Shown here in pieces: positions 10,566-21,316 of a stretch of 39,124 nt of DNA. The DNA lies in assembly GCA_048213135.1 (NCBI GenBank), contig PS015623.1, forward strand, positions 45,103 to 84,226, given 5' to 3'. Under the pieces are notes generated by a model. The model worked only from the letters and a program-made list of their open reading frames with translations, was not told where the DNA came from and ran no database searches. A program made the translations under genes and the position numbers. This DNA is from Reclinomonas americana ATCC 50394. Its lineage: Eukaryota; Jakobida; Jakobea; Jakobida. The first letter of the stretch is position 1. Each line of letters opens with the position of its first letter.

Positions 10566-13500
10566 TCACTGAATCTTGGGACGCAGGATGCCAGTGAATC
10601 TGCACAGCACAACACACAAATGAGTCGTCGGATCGTCCACCGTCCATGTCGCCGCATGGGGTGCACGCAACTTGTCCGGCAGCATCTCAAAGTAGCGGTC
10701 CATGGCCTCGCGGAAGCGCTTCTTGTACGACCGCGGATTCATGACGGTCGGCGCACCTTTGCCACCGCCAATGATACCACTGCTCTTCACAATGTGTTCC
10801 AGTTGCTTGTCCCACGTGTACTGGCGCAGGTAGTCTGCACGAAAAGGGCACACGTTGAGTTGCTTGCGAGCGAGCGCAGCGAGTGGACGAGCAGGTGGAA
10901 CGTAGCGCGCACCGATAATGCCGACCACCAGCTGCTGGCGCTTCTCATCGATGCCCACCAGCAACGAGTAGTCCATGACATTGACTTTGGAGAGGAAGAG
11001 GGTGTCGTTGAAGATGGATAGACTCATGAGCGCCTTGCTGGCCTCGTTCATGGCCAGCGGATTATCCTCGTAGATGACTGCACGCATCGACTCACAGTGA
11101 GCAGATGGAGCGGGAGCGCGCGCACACACATGCTCACGCACACTCCAGCATGTTCTCGTCGAGTTGCACGGCGTCGGACTTGGTCTGGTAGCGATTGCGC
11201 AACGAACCCTTGAGATCGAACGTCTGCACAACAGCAAAAGCACATGAGTTCCACGCTCGTACGCATCCCAACGACATTGTACATCACCTGTGCAATCTGC
11301 CGATCGTAGAACAGGTTCTCCATCACCACCAGGTACTTTTTCACGCTTCGACCGGCTGTCGCGTACTTGACTCTGTACAAGCCGAGGACCTTGACCAGCA
11401 CGGTCGGCAACTGCGCAGCACAACATACACGAGGTGTGAGTGCGTTGTACGTGCGAGCAGACGCAGGAATGCAGACGGAACTTGGTGGAAGAACGCCTTG
11501 GTGAGGTACTCAAAGTACGACAGGCCAAAGTCGAGGAACGACACGAGCTCCACACGCGACACGGACTTGATGACAAAGCGGTCATCTGCAACCTACGCGT
11601 AAGCAAAAAAAGGAAAAGAGAACACAGGCACAGTGAGTGGCATTTGCCGCACCCCATGTTTTCACAAATGTTGAGCCGGACTTGCCGCCGGTCGGCAGCC
11701 ATCTTGCGCATCGCAGGAGACTCTCCTCAAAGAGCACGTCACCACGGCTACAATCCCATCACGGACGACATGAGAAACGACGCACGACCGTAGCCAAGGG
11801 AATTCACAGCTACAACGCAACTGAATGTACTTGCGAAGGGCGGCAAACTGCAGCGGGAAATAGACGTGCACGGAGAAAGCGTCCTTCTTGGTGACGGGGT
11901 CCACCACGGCTGTGCGGGAAGCAGGGCATACCAATGGTAAGCAGGCGCAGAAAGCTACTCTCATTGTCGAACTACAGCGACACGCAACAGTGGCTAAACG
12001 GTGTCTTGTCCGGATTCAGCAACAGACTCTCCATGGCTGAGGGCACGCAGTGTTGAGACGGTCACACACACGAAATGAAGAAAACGGGACGAGTACAACG
12101 CAACTGACGTGATCGGCGGGGTGTGCCGCGTTCACTGGTTCCACTGTCCTCTCGTAGTCTCGAGAACTGCACGGGGGAGGCGGTGAGCTGCATGCACGGC
12201 GGTGTTTCACAACCCATATTTTCACGAACGTGAGCGTGTGAGCAATAAACGACGACGGTTCCTCGTGGTGCACCGGCACCAAGCCCAACAATCCCTCCGG
12301 CAAGTCCCAGTTGAACGACAGCTCCCTGTGAGACGAAGGTAGTTTGAGCAAGGTCACTAGCAGATAAAGTGCCACGTTGTAGCGACGCAACTGTGGGAGC
12401 GACACACTCGGGAACTTGATCTTTTTCAGCATGTGCGAGCGGCGTTTCATGTCTCGTTCGCGCTCGGCGGCTGCTGTGCGTGCGTTCGAAAGAGAGAACC
12501 CGTCGAGTGAGCAATCACAAACGCAGTCGCCGTCAAGTGAACAAGAGAATAACCAACCGAGACGTGCAGCCGCTCCACGAGCCGCACTGCCCGGCAGCGC
12601 TGTCGCTGACGGCACTGCACCAGTGGACACCGATCCGCTCTGCATCACAACCACCATCCTCGTCAGCACGCCGATACATGGCAAGCTAGCACACTCTCAC
12701 GTGGACGAACCATTCCGGAAACCGCAATCTCCACACTATCCAGCAGCGGCTCCGAAGCCACGTCGGGGAGCACCGGTGGCTGCGTATGAGAGCACGCATA
12801 AACATGTCAGCGTCAGAGCACACACACACTCGTGCAGCACACACAAACGCACATCCTCACGCGCGCCCTCCTGCAATCACACGAGCAATCAGTGAGAATG
12901 GGACATCGCAGAACACGATTCCTCCATTTCTTCGTCAACAAACCTCAAAGTCGGCATACGCAGAAATGGTCATGGCGGCAGCACCCTCGGATTCATCGGC
13001 CAGTCCTTCCCGTTCACCAAACCTGTCACTCTGCAACGACGCCAAGTAGTCCTGCATGGAGATGGCCGACTCGCCACCAATCTCCAGCTTGATTTGCACG
13101 CCAGCCGACAGGGCATTCTCAATCATCGTGGGCGACGTGGACAGGATCACCGGGTCGCCGGCATTCAACGTCAGCTGAACGAACGAGTGGTTCCAGTGAT
13201 GAATGTACACGCCCAAAAGTCTGCAACCACACGAGGTCAGCGGAGGCAACGATGATCACGCGGTGTGCGCACCGCACACGAACAAACACACAGAGCTCAC
13301 CTCAACAGTCGACCCATCGACATGAGGTCGTTGCCTTGCGAGCGCGCTTGCCGAATGATGGCGAGCATGTCCACAGTGTGCGACGGGATGAGGAGCTTCA
13401 GCGCCTCGAGTGTGTCCTTGCAGTGCTCGTACGGCTCAGACGCACTCATACGCTCCACCATGGCGTACACGCGCGACAAGATCTGTTCGCAGAAGAAGAG

Positions 13501-15381
13501 AAGTGTCAACAAACGCAACACAGTCGTACGAGCTTCGACGAACTGTACACACACACACATACACACACACACACACCTGCTCGGCAATGATGAACAGCGA
13601 ATTCCACTTCTCCTCACGCTTGTGATGGTGCGTTCGCATGTTGTAGTCGAGAACTGCCGGTGGCACAATGACGCGGCACAGCGACACCTCCTCGTACTCG
13701 AACCGAGCAATCTGCAAGTACATACACCGCGAGTGAGACGTGCGCACATGGAACCTCCGTTTCTCTCGTCCACAGCACGCAACAATGTTGCCCCTGGCAA
13801 AATGGCGTGTCACGTGCCGATGCGCCACCTTGTTCTCGGCCCATGTGCGGCAGTAGACGGTGGTGTTGTAGAAGAGGTTCTCCAAAAACTTGCCAAACGA
13901 ATACTGCAGGCTGCGATCGGAGAGTTTGTTGACTGGCGTCACTTGACGGCCTGTGTCGCGGCACGTGCCCCAAGTCACAATGTCGCGACCATCCGTCAGC
14001 TTCTTCTGCTCTCACAACACACGAAAGTGAGTCGATATCCATCCACAACATGAGCTCGCGTGGCACGAACCGCAGAACGGCGCACTGAGATCGACACTCG
14101 ACCCGATCCGTGTGCGTACGACTTGGTGTGCTGACAAATCTCGTCGAGCGTCTCCTCGTCAAAGCACTTGTGGTTCAAGTAGGTCTCCAACGTCAAGTCG
14201 TTCTCCGAGTAATAAGCAATCTCAATGACTTCCGGACACTCGTCCAGCTCCAGTCGATCGCGCAACTCGCTGTGGCGCACAAGGAAATAAAGCGATGAGT
14301 GTTAAGCACAACGATGCAACACAAGTAAAAAACACACACCTTCCGTCCGACACTGCGCGTTGTCGGTACAAGACGACCAGTTGCTGGTGATGGAACACCG
14401 ACGGCATGTACACTCGGAAGCCGGCTGTTGAACGCGGATACAGATCCACATTGTCGTTGGCCGACAGGAACGGCGAGGGCAAGAAGAGGCCTTTGGTGGG
14501 AATCGGAATGCGAATGTTTGGCGAAATGCTCATCAAATAGTCCGTCGGCACCTCGCCTGATGCGTGCACACACACAGAAGCAAAATCAGCGACGCGACAC
14601 GCACACGTGCTGTTGTAATGGAGACACACACACTCACCCATTTCGAGTGTGACCTCGCGATCAGTAATGGCCTCAAACGACGGGATTCGCGTGTGCACCG
14701 AAGCGGCCGGACTGCGAGCCGACGACTGCGAACCCTGCCCGTCGTCGTCCTCTGCCGTGTCGCCGCCAAACGCAGTGTCATCGGCGAGCGAGTCATGCGA
14801 GCCTTGTCGCACCAACTCCGCCGACACCTCCTCCACCGCCTGCGACACCAACGGCACGACGACCGAGTCGCGACCATCGGCTTTGCCGTCGGCCTCCACA
14901 TCGTCGAGCTAATGGCACGATAGTCATTCCGTGTGAGTCGTAGGGGGGGAGCCGCCAATACAGAAGTGCACACACCGCATTCGATCCGAACACGAAAAGC
15001 GGGACGGCACTGTTCTCGTAAAAGAGATACTCGGTCTCCAGCGACAGGTTGTAGGCCGCGTAAATTGCAAACTGCATGCAGTGCGGCAGTCAGTCCACAT
15101 CTGCACGACGAGCAGCTTGGTGGACGAGACGCAACGCGGAGCAGACGCTTGACAGCACGCAGTGTCTCGTGGTCCGCGCCACGCAGGTTGATGGTGCACC
15201 CGAGATCGGATGGGCAGCCTGCACGCATCAGTCGATAAGTAAATGCGTAAGCGCATTAATACGACGGCAGCCGAGAACGCACCATCAAAGTACAGTAGCG
15301 ACTTGCGGCCCCACTCGCCGGATTCGACCTTGAGACGGAACTCACTGCAAGTGCCCAGTTGCGGATTGCGCAAGGCATCTG

Positions 15382-15418
<37 letters not shown>

Positions 15419-18400
15419 GTCAACACAAATGCACGTAATTACACGACGAGTGTCATCGCGAGATCGTACCGGCCGACGGCAGGATTTCGCCCTCCGTCAG
15501 GCGTGCCACTCGCTCCATTGCCAAACCCTTGGTGTTGAGGATGAGCGTGACACCCGCTTCCAGGAACAAGTCCTGCATTTCGTGGTTGTCAGCAATCACT
15601 ATCGTCGGGTGCTCACAGATCGCGCCACCTTCACCGCACCTGTGCAATGCGTGACACGGATTTCTCCACAATCACAATGTCGGGCTTGAAGCTCAGAATA
15701 CGGTTGACGGTGCGCTTGATGTGCTCGCCCTCCTGCGCAATCACGCGTAAGAATGTGCACAAACGGCAACTCAGACAAGACAGGGTTGCTTGTGACACAC
15801 ACGTACCTGCTGCAGCAGAATGTCGAATGAGGAGACGCGATCTTCGGTGCGCTCGTATCTGTGTGCATGATTGTGATGAGACAATAGGCCAACAAGATGC
15901 GTGCGGAGAGGAGACGCACTCCAGCGCCGACTCGAGGAGCAGAATGCGTGGGTTACGAATGTGGCTCCGCATGCGCTTGTTCGCAATGGTACGATCAAGC
16001 ACCGCACCTGACACGTACTCGCAGTCCTCGAGGCGCATGTGTGGAATGCAGTGGATCTGCATGTGCGAGCGGACATTCATTCAGTAATCTGTAATGATGA
16101 CCACGACGCAGTTGGGGGAAATGTGGGTCACATACCTTGACGTACGCAGTAATGTCCATCTTGTCGCCATCGTCAACGCGCGGAAACACATGCTGGACGG
16201 CCTGGTACGAGAGCGCGAGGATCACATCTGCGGACGTTCCACGAGTGAGCGACAGACAAATACGAGCGCCACGCGAGAAACATAGCAATAAGCGCACCAA
16301 TCCACTGCGTGTCAAGGCCCGCCTCGGCAACAATCTGTGACACCAGACGATGGAAGTGCTGTGACGAGCAGTTCTCGAGAAGTACGCGATGGCGCATGCT
16401 GTCTTCCTCCGACTCTGTTAAAATGCAGATAATAAGCAGGCTGGAGGAGACACACACAGAGTGCACGCGCACATAGACACACCTCGCAGCTCCGACAGGA
16501 ACTGCACGGAAGTTGACTGGCCCAATACCAGCTGATGCTTTCGCGTGCCAAGGAAGCCGCGCAACCCGGCAGTGGTAGCCGTGCCTGCACATGAATATGT
16601 CAGCAAGTTGGTGACACGAACAAGCAAGAATGAAGTGAGGATCCACGCACCAGTGGGCGACGACGCAATGAGATGTTCCACATGTCGCGAGGCCGAGGCC
16701 ACAGAAGACTCCACATTCACTGTCGCCACCTGCACACCCACCACCATCAGCACAAACGAGAGCAGGTGGCGAGAAAACAACGCAACAGCTTCGGGAACTG
16801 CCGTGAGGTCTGTTTCAGACTTGCGCTCGGTGCCCCACCTGCATCGCCACAGAAAAGGTGAGAACAACAATGGCAGGTGCGCGGCAGCAGGACGATCACG
16901 CAACTCGGCCGAGTTGAACTTGTCCGAGTTGCCGGACTCGACCGTGGGAAGACCGACACGCTGCGGTAGATGAGTTGAGTCACAGCATGAAACACGAGAG
17001 TGCGTCTCGCTGTTAAGCAACACACCTCTTCTTGATCGGAAGCCGGTGGAACTGTGCCGTCGGCATCTGTCGGTAGCAGGAGGTGACAGCCGTCAGTATC
17101 AGGTTGAGCATTACACAAGCGCGCCAACTCGGGGCACACAAAACTCGGCAGCACAATGTCAGAGTCCGGGATCAACGCCAGTGTCTCGTCGCGATCCAGC
17201 GTCGTCTTGTTTCCCGACCCACCGAGGTGACTGATGATGGGCGTCGTTCCGGAGAGATTGCCGCCGTCTTCCGACCCCTGCACGTGCGTGCGCCGCAAGT
17301 GGATCTTGCGGTGGCCACCACTGAACTCTTCCTCCTCTGCGCAGCACTGCGAGTAAGCAAGTGGAATTCGTACAGGCCGTGAAGCTGACTGGACAAACCT
17401 CCACCTTCGTCCTGCGTCTCGAAAGAGTCAATCATGCGGCGCCTGCAGCGCCACGATGACGGTGAGTGAGTGAGTGGGAGCACAGGGGGAAACGTGGCAA
17501 AGGGATGATGAATACCTGCTGGCATTGTTTGCCGGTTCCTCCGATAATCTCGCCTCCGAGTGCGCACTGCTGGTCGGTGACGTGACAGTGGTGGCGACAG
17601 GTGCGGTCGACGAGTCGTGCGACATGAGCAGCTGAAAGCAGTACGAACAGACGCGAATGTTGCCCTGGTAGCCGTACGGAATGCCACTGATAAACACATT
17701 GCTGCACTTGCCGCAAAAGATCTGACCGCACACACGGCAGTGGTGCTTGCGCTTGAACACGCTAAACTGCGCGTGACACTCGTAGCAGTTCCGCGCGCTC
17801 TCGTCCGGCATCCAATACTCCTTCATCTTTTGCTTCGAGCCCAGCGCCTTGAGCCGCTCAATCACCTCCGACATTGGCGTTCGACTGTCGCGTTCCGTCG
17901 GCACACGCGACGGCCGCCTCGTCTGGTCCTCCACCAGCAACGAGCCCTTACTGCCACCAGAAGCACATCAGTGCGCTGTGGGAGACAGAAGCGCGAGCAT
18001 GCAAAGATAGACGCAACGCATCCAGCGACGACAGTGTTCCACTCCGATGCCGTGTTCTCACTGTCACGCAAACACATGCATGCCCAACGAGTGAGCACTG
18101 TTCTTGCGTCTGTCTGTCTCTCTCTGTCTCTCACACACACACACCTGCATTTGGTGCATCAGGCGACGCTCCTGCCGCCGCTGCTCCTCCTGGCCCGGAC
18201 GCTGCGGCTGTCGGCGTCATAGTCGGCGACTGTGCCGACTGCGCAGAGAGCGGAGTCACATTGGAGGTGTGCAGCGGAGCCAGTCTCGCCATCAAAGTCG
18301 GAGTCGTGGTGGTGGTCTCTGTGTCTTCATCACCGCCTCCTCCTCCGCCTCCGCCACCACCAGAGCCGCCTCCAGCACTGCTGATGTCGTCCTTGGAGAA

Positions 18401-18582
18401 GAAGCTGTGTGCACAATGAGTGAGCGAGTGTGTGTGCGCGAGTGTGTGAGAGAGAGAGACGGAGGATACCCTTTGAGACGAGACAGCAAGCCGCCCTTCT
18501 TCTGTTGCTTCTGTTTGCGCTCCTCGCGTGCAATCAGGTCAGAGAAGTCGGTGAGACCGCCGTTATCGCCGGCGTCGGCCAT
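10566..18582 (-). CDS. PIKFYVE: 1-phosphatidylinositol-3-phosphate 5-kinase (PIKfyve/Fab1)
   Basis: Multi-exon gene, read right to left, roughly 2,000 residues by estimate. The ATG at 18582 starts MADAGDNGGLTDFSDL. A Gly/Ser/Thr linker is followed by a complete FYVE zinc finger (17623-17814) with WMPD, RKHHCRVCG and RVCSYC, which bind PI3P and zinc. The chaperonin-like Cpn60/TCP1 region (about 14.8-16.4 kb) carries DKMDITAYVKV, VIVEKSVSRIAQ and GCPSDLGCTINLRGADHE. The middle region has YYSENDLTLETYL and RQVTPVNKLSD, as in Fab1 proteins. The C-terminal PIP kinase has GGKSGS (11672-11689), the VIK lysine (11566-11568), GSLRNR (about 11.2 kb) and MDYSLLVG (about 10.97 kb), ending at the TGA at 10566. 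It converts PI3P to PI(3,5)P2 on endolysosomes. No DEP domain is seen between FYVE and Cpn60, unlike animal PIKfyve. Some 5' exon joins were not resolved in phase. Confidence 0.95.
13549..13577. repeat. intronic CA/GT microsatellite in PIKfyve
   Basis: A (CA)n run on the plus strand, interrupted once. On the coding strand it is a GT run that begins exactly at the 5' splice site after the exon ending GCCGAGCAG, so the donor itself is part of the repeat. Confidence 0.8.
15380..15419. repeat. compound CA/GA microsatellite in PIKfyve intron
   Basis: (CA)n is followed directly by (GA)n on the plus strand. On the coding strand this reads CT repeats then GT repeats ending in the acceptor TGTGTGCAG, so the pyrimidine tract of the intron is a microsatellite. 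Confidence 0.8.
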
Positions 18583-18681
18583 GGAACGTGAGCACACACA
18601 CTCTCTGAGAGAGTGCAAAGAATTGCGTCTGTGACAATCGCAATCACTGCGAGCCCAATTGTCATACCCACGCACACGACG
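18583..18681. promoter_or_regulatory. short divergent promoter region between PIKfyve and ESF1
   Basis: Only 99 bp separate the PIKfyve ATG (minus) from the ESF1 ATG (plus), so both 5' UTRs and core promoters must fit here or extend into the other gene. It contains CACACACTCTCTGAGAGAGTG, with an inverted CTCTC/GAGAG repeat near 18599-18615. No TATA box is evident. Confidence 0.6.
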
Positions 18682-21204
18682 ATGAGCGAGCGGAGAAAGA
18701 GCAAGGCGGCTGAGAAGGCGCCGAGCAGTGGCCAGAAGACGAAGAAGAAGCTGAGCAAGCAGCAAGCGATACAACGAGGTGAGAGAAAAATGGTGCTTGC
18801 GCGGCCATGTGCACATTCACATCACCAACTTTTTTCGTGTGCAGATTTGGAAGCGCCGATCATTCGTGATGAGCGATTTGCGAGGATTCACACGGATCCG
18901 AGGTTTGCAGAGCGACCGGCGAGTCGAGCGCACTTGCAAAAGGTGGTGATTGATCCGCGTTTCCGGGCGGTGTTGGAGGACGAGCGCTTTGTGTCGAAGA
19001 GTTGCGTCATCACTCTCGTGATTGGGGGGAAAGAGTGGTTGTTGTTGATGATGATGGTGTGGCTTGTGTAGCTCGCGTGGACAAGTATGGTCGCGTGGTG
19101 GACAACGACAAGGCGCGGAAGCGAATGGAAAAGTACTACACGATTGGCGAAGAGGAAGAGAAGGATGATGAGGAGGAGGAGGAAGACGAGGAAGAGCAGC
19201 AGCAGCCAGAGGATGAAGACGAGGATGGGGAAGAGTTGGATGTTGATGCGCTGAAGCGGGCACGTTATGAGGGATTCGTGGGCGGCGACAGCGATGACTC
19301 GTCGTCGACGTCGGAGGCCGAGTTGTTTGCCGACGATGTCGACAGCGAAGATGAGGATGAGAGCGATTTGTGGAAGGTTTTGGAGGAGGATATCCCGCAC
19401 GGTGATGAGACCACGCGATTGGCCGTCGTCAACTGCGACTGGGATCAGATCAAGGTACTGTTGGTGTTGGGGGATGACCGCTGTTGTGGCTCTGTCGCTC
19501 GCCTGCTGATCGAGAGTCGTGGTGGTGCGGTGGTGCACAGGCCAGCGATCTGTTCATGGTCTTTTACAGTGTGTTGAAGGATCCTTCGTCGTTGCTGTCG
19601 GTCACAGTCTACCCTTCCGAGTTTGGTTTGCAGCGGATGGCCGAGGCGAGTAACCCCCACCTTCACCCCCACCCGGCTTGTCGCTAGTGCCTCATGCTCA
19701 CGCTGTTGTATGCTCACGCTGTTGTGTGCTGCTGCAACTGCAGGAGACTGTGAAGGGCCCGCTGATCAGCAGCAAGTCGAAGAAGGCACCGAGCACCGTC
19801 GTCACACAAGAGTTGCATTGTGGTCTCTGGTGGTTTTCTTTCTGAGTTTTCTTTGTTGCTCACGTTGGTGTGTGGGGCAGGGCACTGAACCGAGCGGGTG
19901 CCAAGGGCAAAGAGAGCGATGACGACGATGATGCGAACGACAGCGAAGGCGAGGACCACGTGGAACGAGCACGCAGCGATGACGGAGACAGCGAAGATGA
20001 TGATGATGGTGACGACGAGGAGATGGAGGTGGATGAGGAGGACGATCGCAGAAAGAGGAGAGGCAGTGGCCGCGGCAACAACAGTGGTTCAGATTTCAAC
20101 CCGGTGAAGCTGCGCAAGTACGAGTTGGACAAGCTGAGGTTGGTGTTGCATGGGCATTTGCCAAAGAGTGGGCATACTTCTCATGCACACGCCCGTGCTG
20201 CTAGGTACTATTTTGCCATTGCCGAGTTCACCACCGTCTCCGCCGCGCGACAAGTGTACTCCGAGTGTGATGGCTCGGAGCTGGAGAAGACCGGCAACAT
20301 TCTTGATCTGCGCTACGTGCCAGTCGGCACCGCTTTCAAGCAACCCGCGCGGTGCGTAGGCTTGCCTGCTTGATTCGTGTGTGTGATTGCACCAGCTGCT
20401 GACCCCACCCCCCGCTGTCGTTCTAGTGACGCGAGCACATCGCCAGTGACAAACTACAAGCCGCTGGACTTCCACACGGCGGCGTTGCAAGACAGCACTG
20501 TTGAGCTGACGTGGGATCGCGACGACCCACTGCGCAGCACGGTGCTCAGGAAGCGTTTCACGGACGAAGACATGCGGGACATTGATTTCAATGCGTATAT
20601 CGCCTCGTCGGAATCGTCGGAGGGGGATGATGAAGAAGACGGTGTGAAGGAGGATGACGACGGTGGCAATGCAGCAGTAGCAGCTTCGAAGAGCCGGGAG
20701 CGCAACGAAAAGATGTTGAAGAAAAGGAGAAAGGGCAAGGATGAGAAGGACAAGGCTGTTGCGTGTGACTGTTGAAAACCGAAACGTGTTCACTGCCATG
20801 CTCTGTCGACTCAATGTGTGTCGTGCAGGCAAAGATGGAGGCGGAGCGCAAGAAGTACCAGGCGCTGCTTGCCAGACTGGCCAACGACGACGCCTACGAT
20901 GCGTTTGCCGACGGCAATGAGGAAGACTTGAAGCAGATGGATGGGCAGCATGATGCGGAAGATCAGCAGCACGATGAAGAGGAGGAGCCGGCGGACAAGT
21001 TTAGCGAGCGCGAGTTCAAGGTGGTGTCCGGCATGGACGATCTGGAGGAGCGGCTGCTGAAAAAGGCTCAGACCGGCACTCTTGGCAAGACGGAGGATAC
21101 GCGCACGGTGTGGGAAAAGTACTTGGCTAGACGCTCTGAGAAACGCAAGGATAAGAAAGAAGAGCGACGTTCTCGAGTGGCTGTGCTGCGGGCTGGCGGG
21201 CAAG
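18682..21204 (+). CDS. ESF1: ESF1 nucleolar pre-rRNA processing factor, 3' end missing
   Basis: Exons 18682-18778, 18845-19000, 19072-19454 and 19541-19645 join in phase, with further exons from 19744, about 19.88, 20.22, 20.43 and 20.83 kb. The N-terminus MSERRKSKAAEK leads to DERFARIHTDPRF and VVIDPRFRAVLEDERF, the paired DxRF repeats of ESF1. Acidic tracts follow, then TTRLAVVNCDWDQIKASDLF, VTVYPSEFGLQRMAEETVKG, YYFAIAEFTTVSAARQVYSE, NILDLRYVPVGTAF, TSPVTNYKPLDFHTAALQDS and FTDEDMRDIDFNAYIASSES. All align in order with human ESF1 (the DWDRLKAKDLLALF and IYPSEFGKERM regions). ESF1 acts in the nucleolus in early 18S rRNA maturation. The gene runs into a 69-N gap after WEKYLARRSEKRKDKKE, so the conserved C-terminal block (NDARF...SHLFNLDP in human) is absent. 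The exon ending at 19645 appears to use a GC donor. Confidence 0.93.
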
Positions 21205-21273
21205 NNNNNNNNNNNNNNNNNNNNNNNNNNNNNNNNNNNNNNNNNNNNNNNNNNNNNNNNNNNNNNNNNNNNN
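21205..21273. other. assembly gap (69 N) between two genes
   Basis: The short N run separates the truncated 3' part of ESF1 from an intron/exon of the following coiled-coil gene. The sequence after the gap is a pyrimidine-rich intron end (CTCTGTC...CCACAG). Missing are the ESF1 C-terminus (over 100 residues by comparison with the family), any spacer, and the 5' end of the next gene. This cannot fit in 69 bp, so the length is a placeholder or the join is wrong. Confidence 0.95.
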
Positions 21274-21316
21274 CTCTGTCACACTCTGTCTCTCTCTCTA
21301 TCTGATCCACCCACAG

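Noticed and set aside
10566-18582. Frame changes and in-frame stops suggesting a PIKfyve pseudogene
   Set aside because: They fall between GT...AG boundaries, all catalytic and zinc-binding motifs are intact, and where boundaries were checked in the kinase and Cpn60 regions the conserved order is restored.
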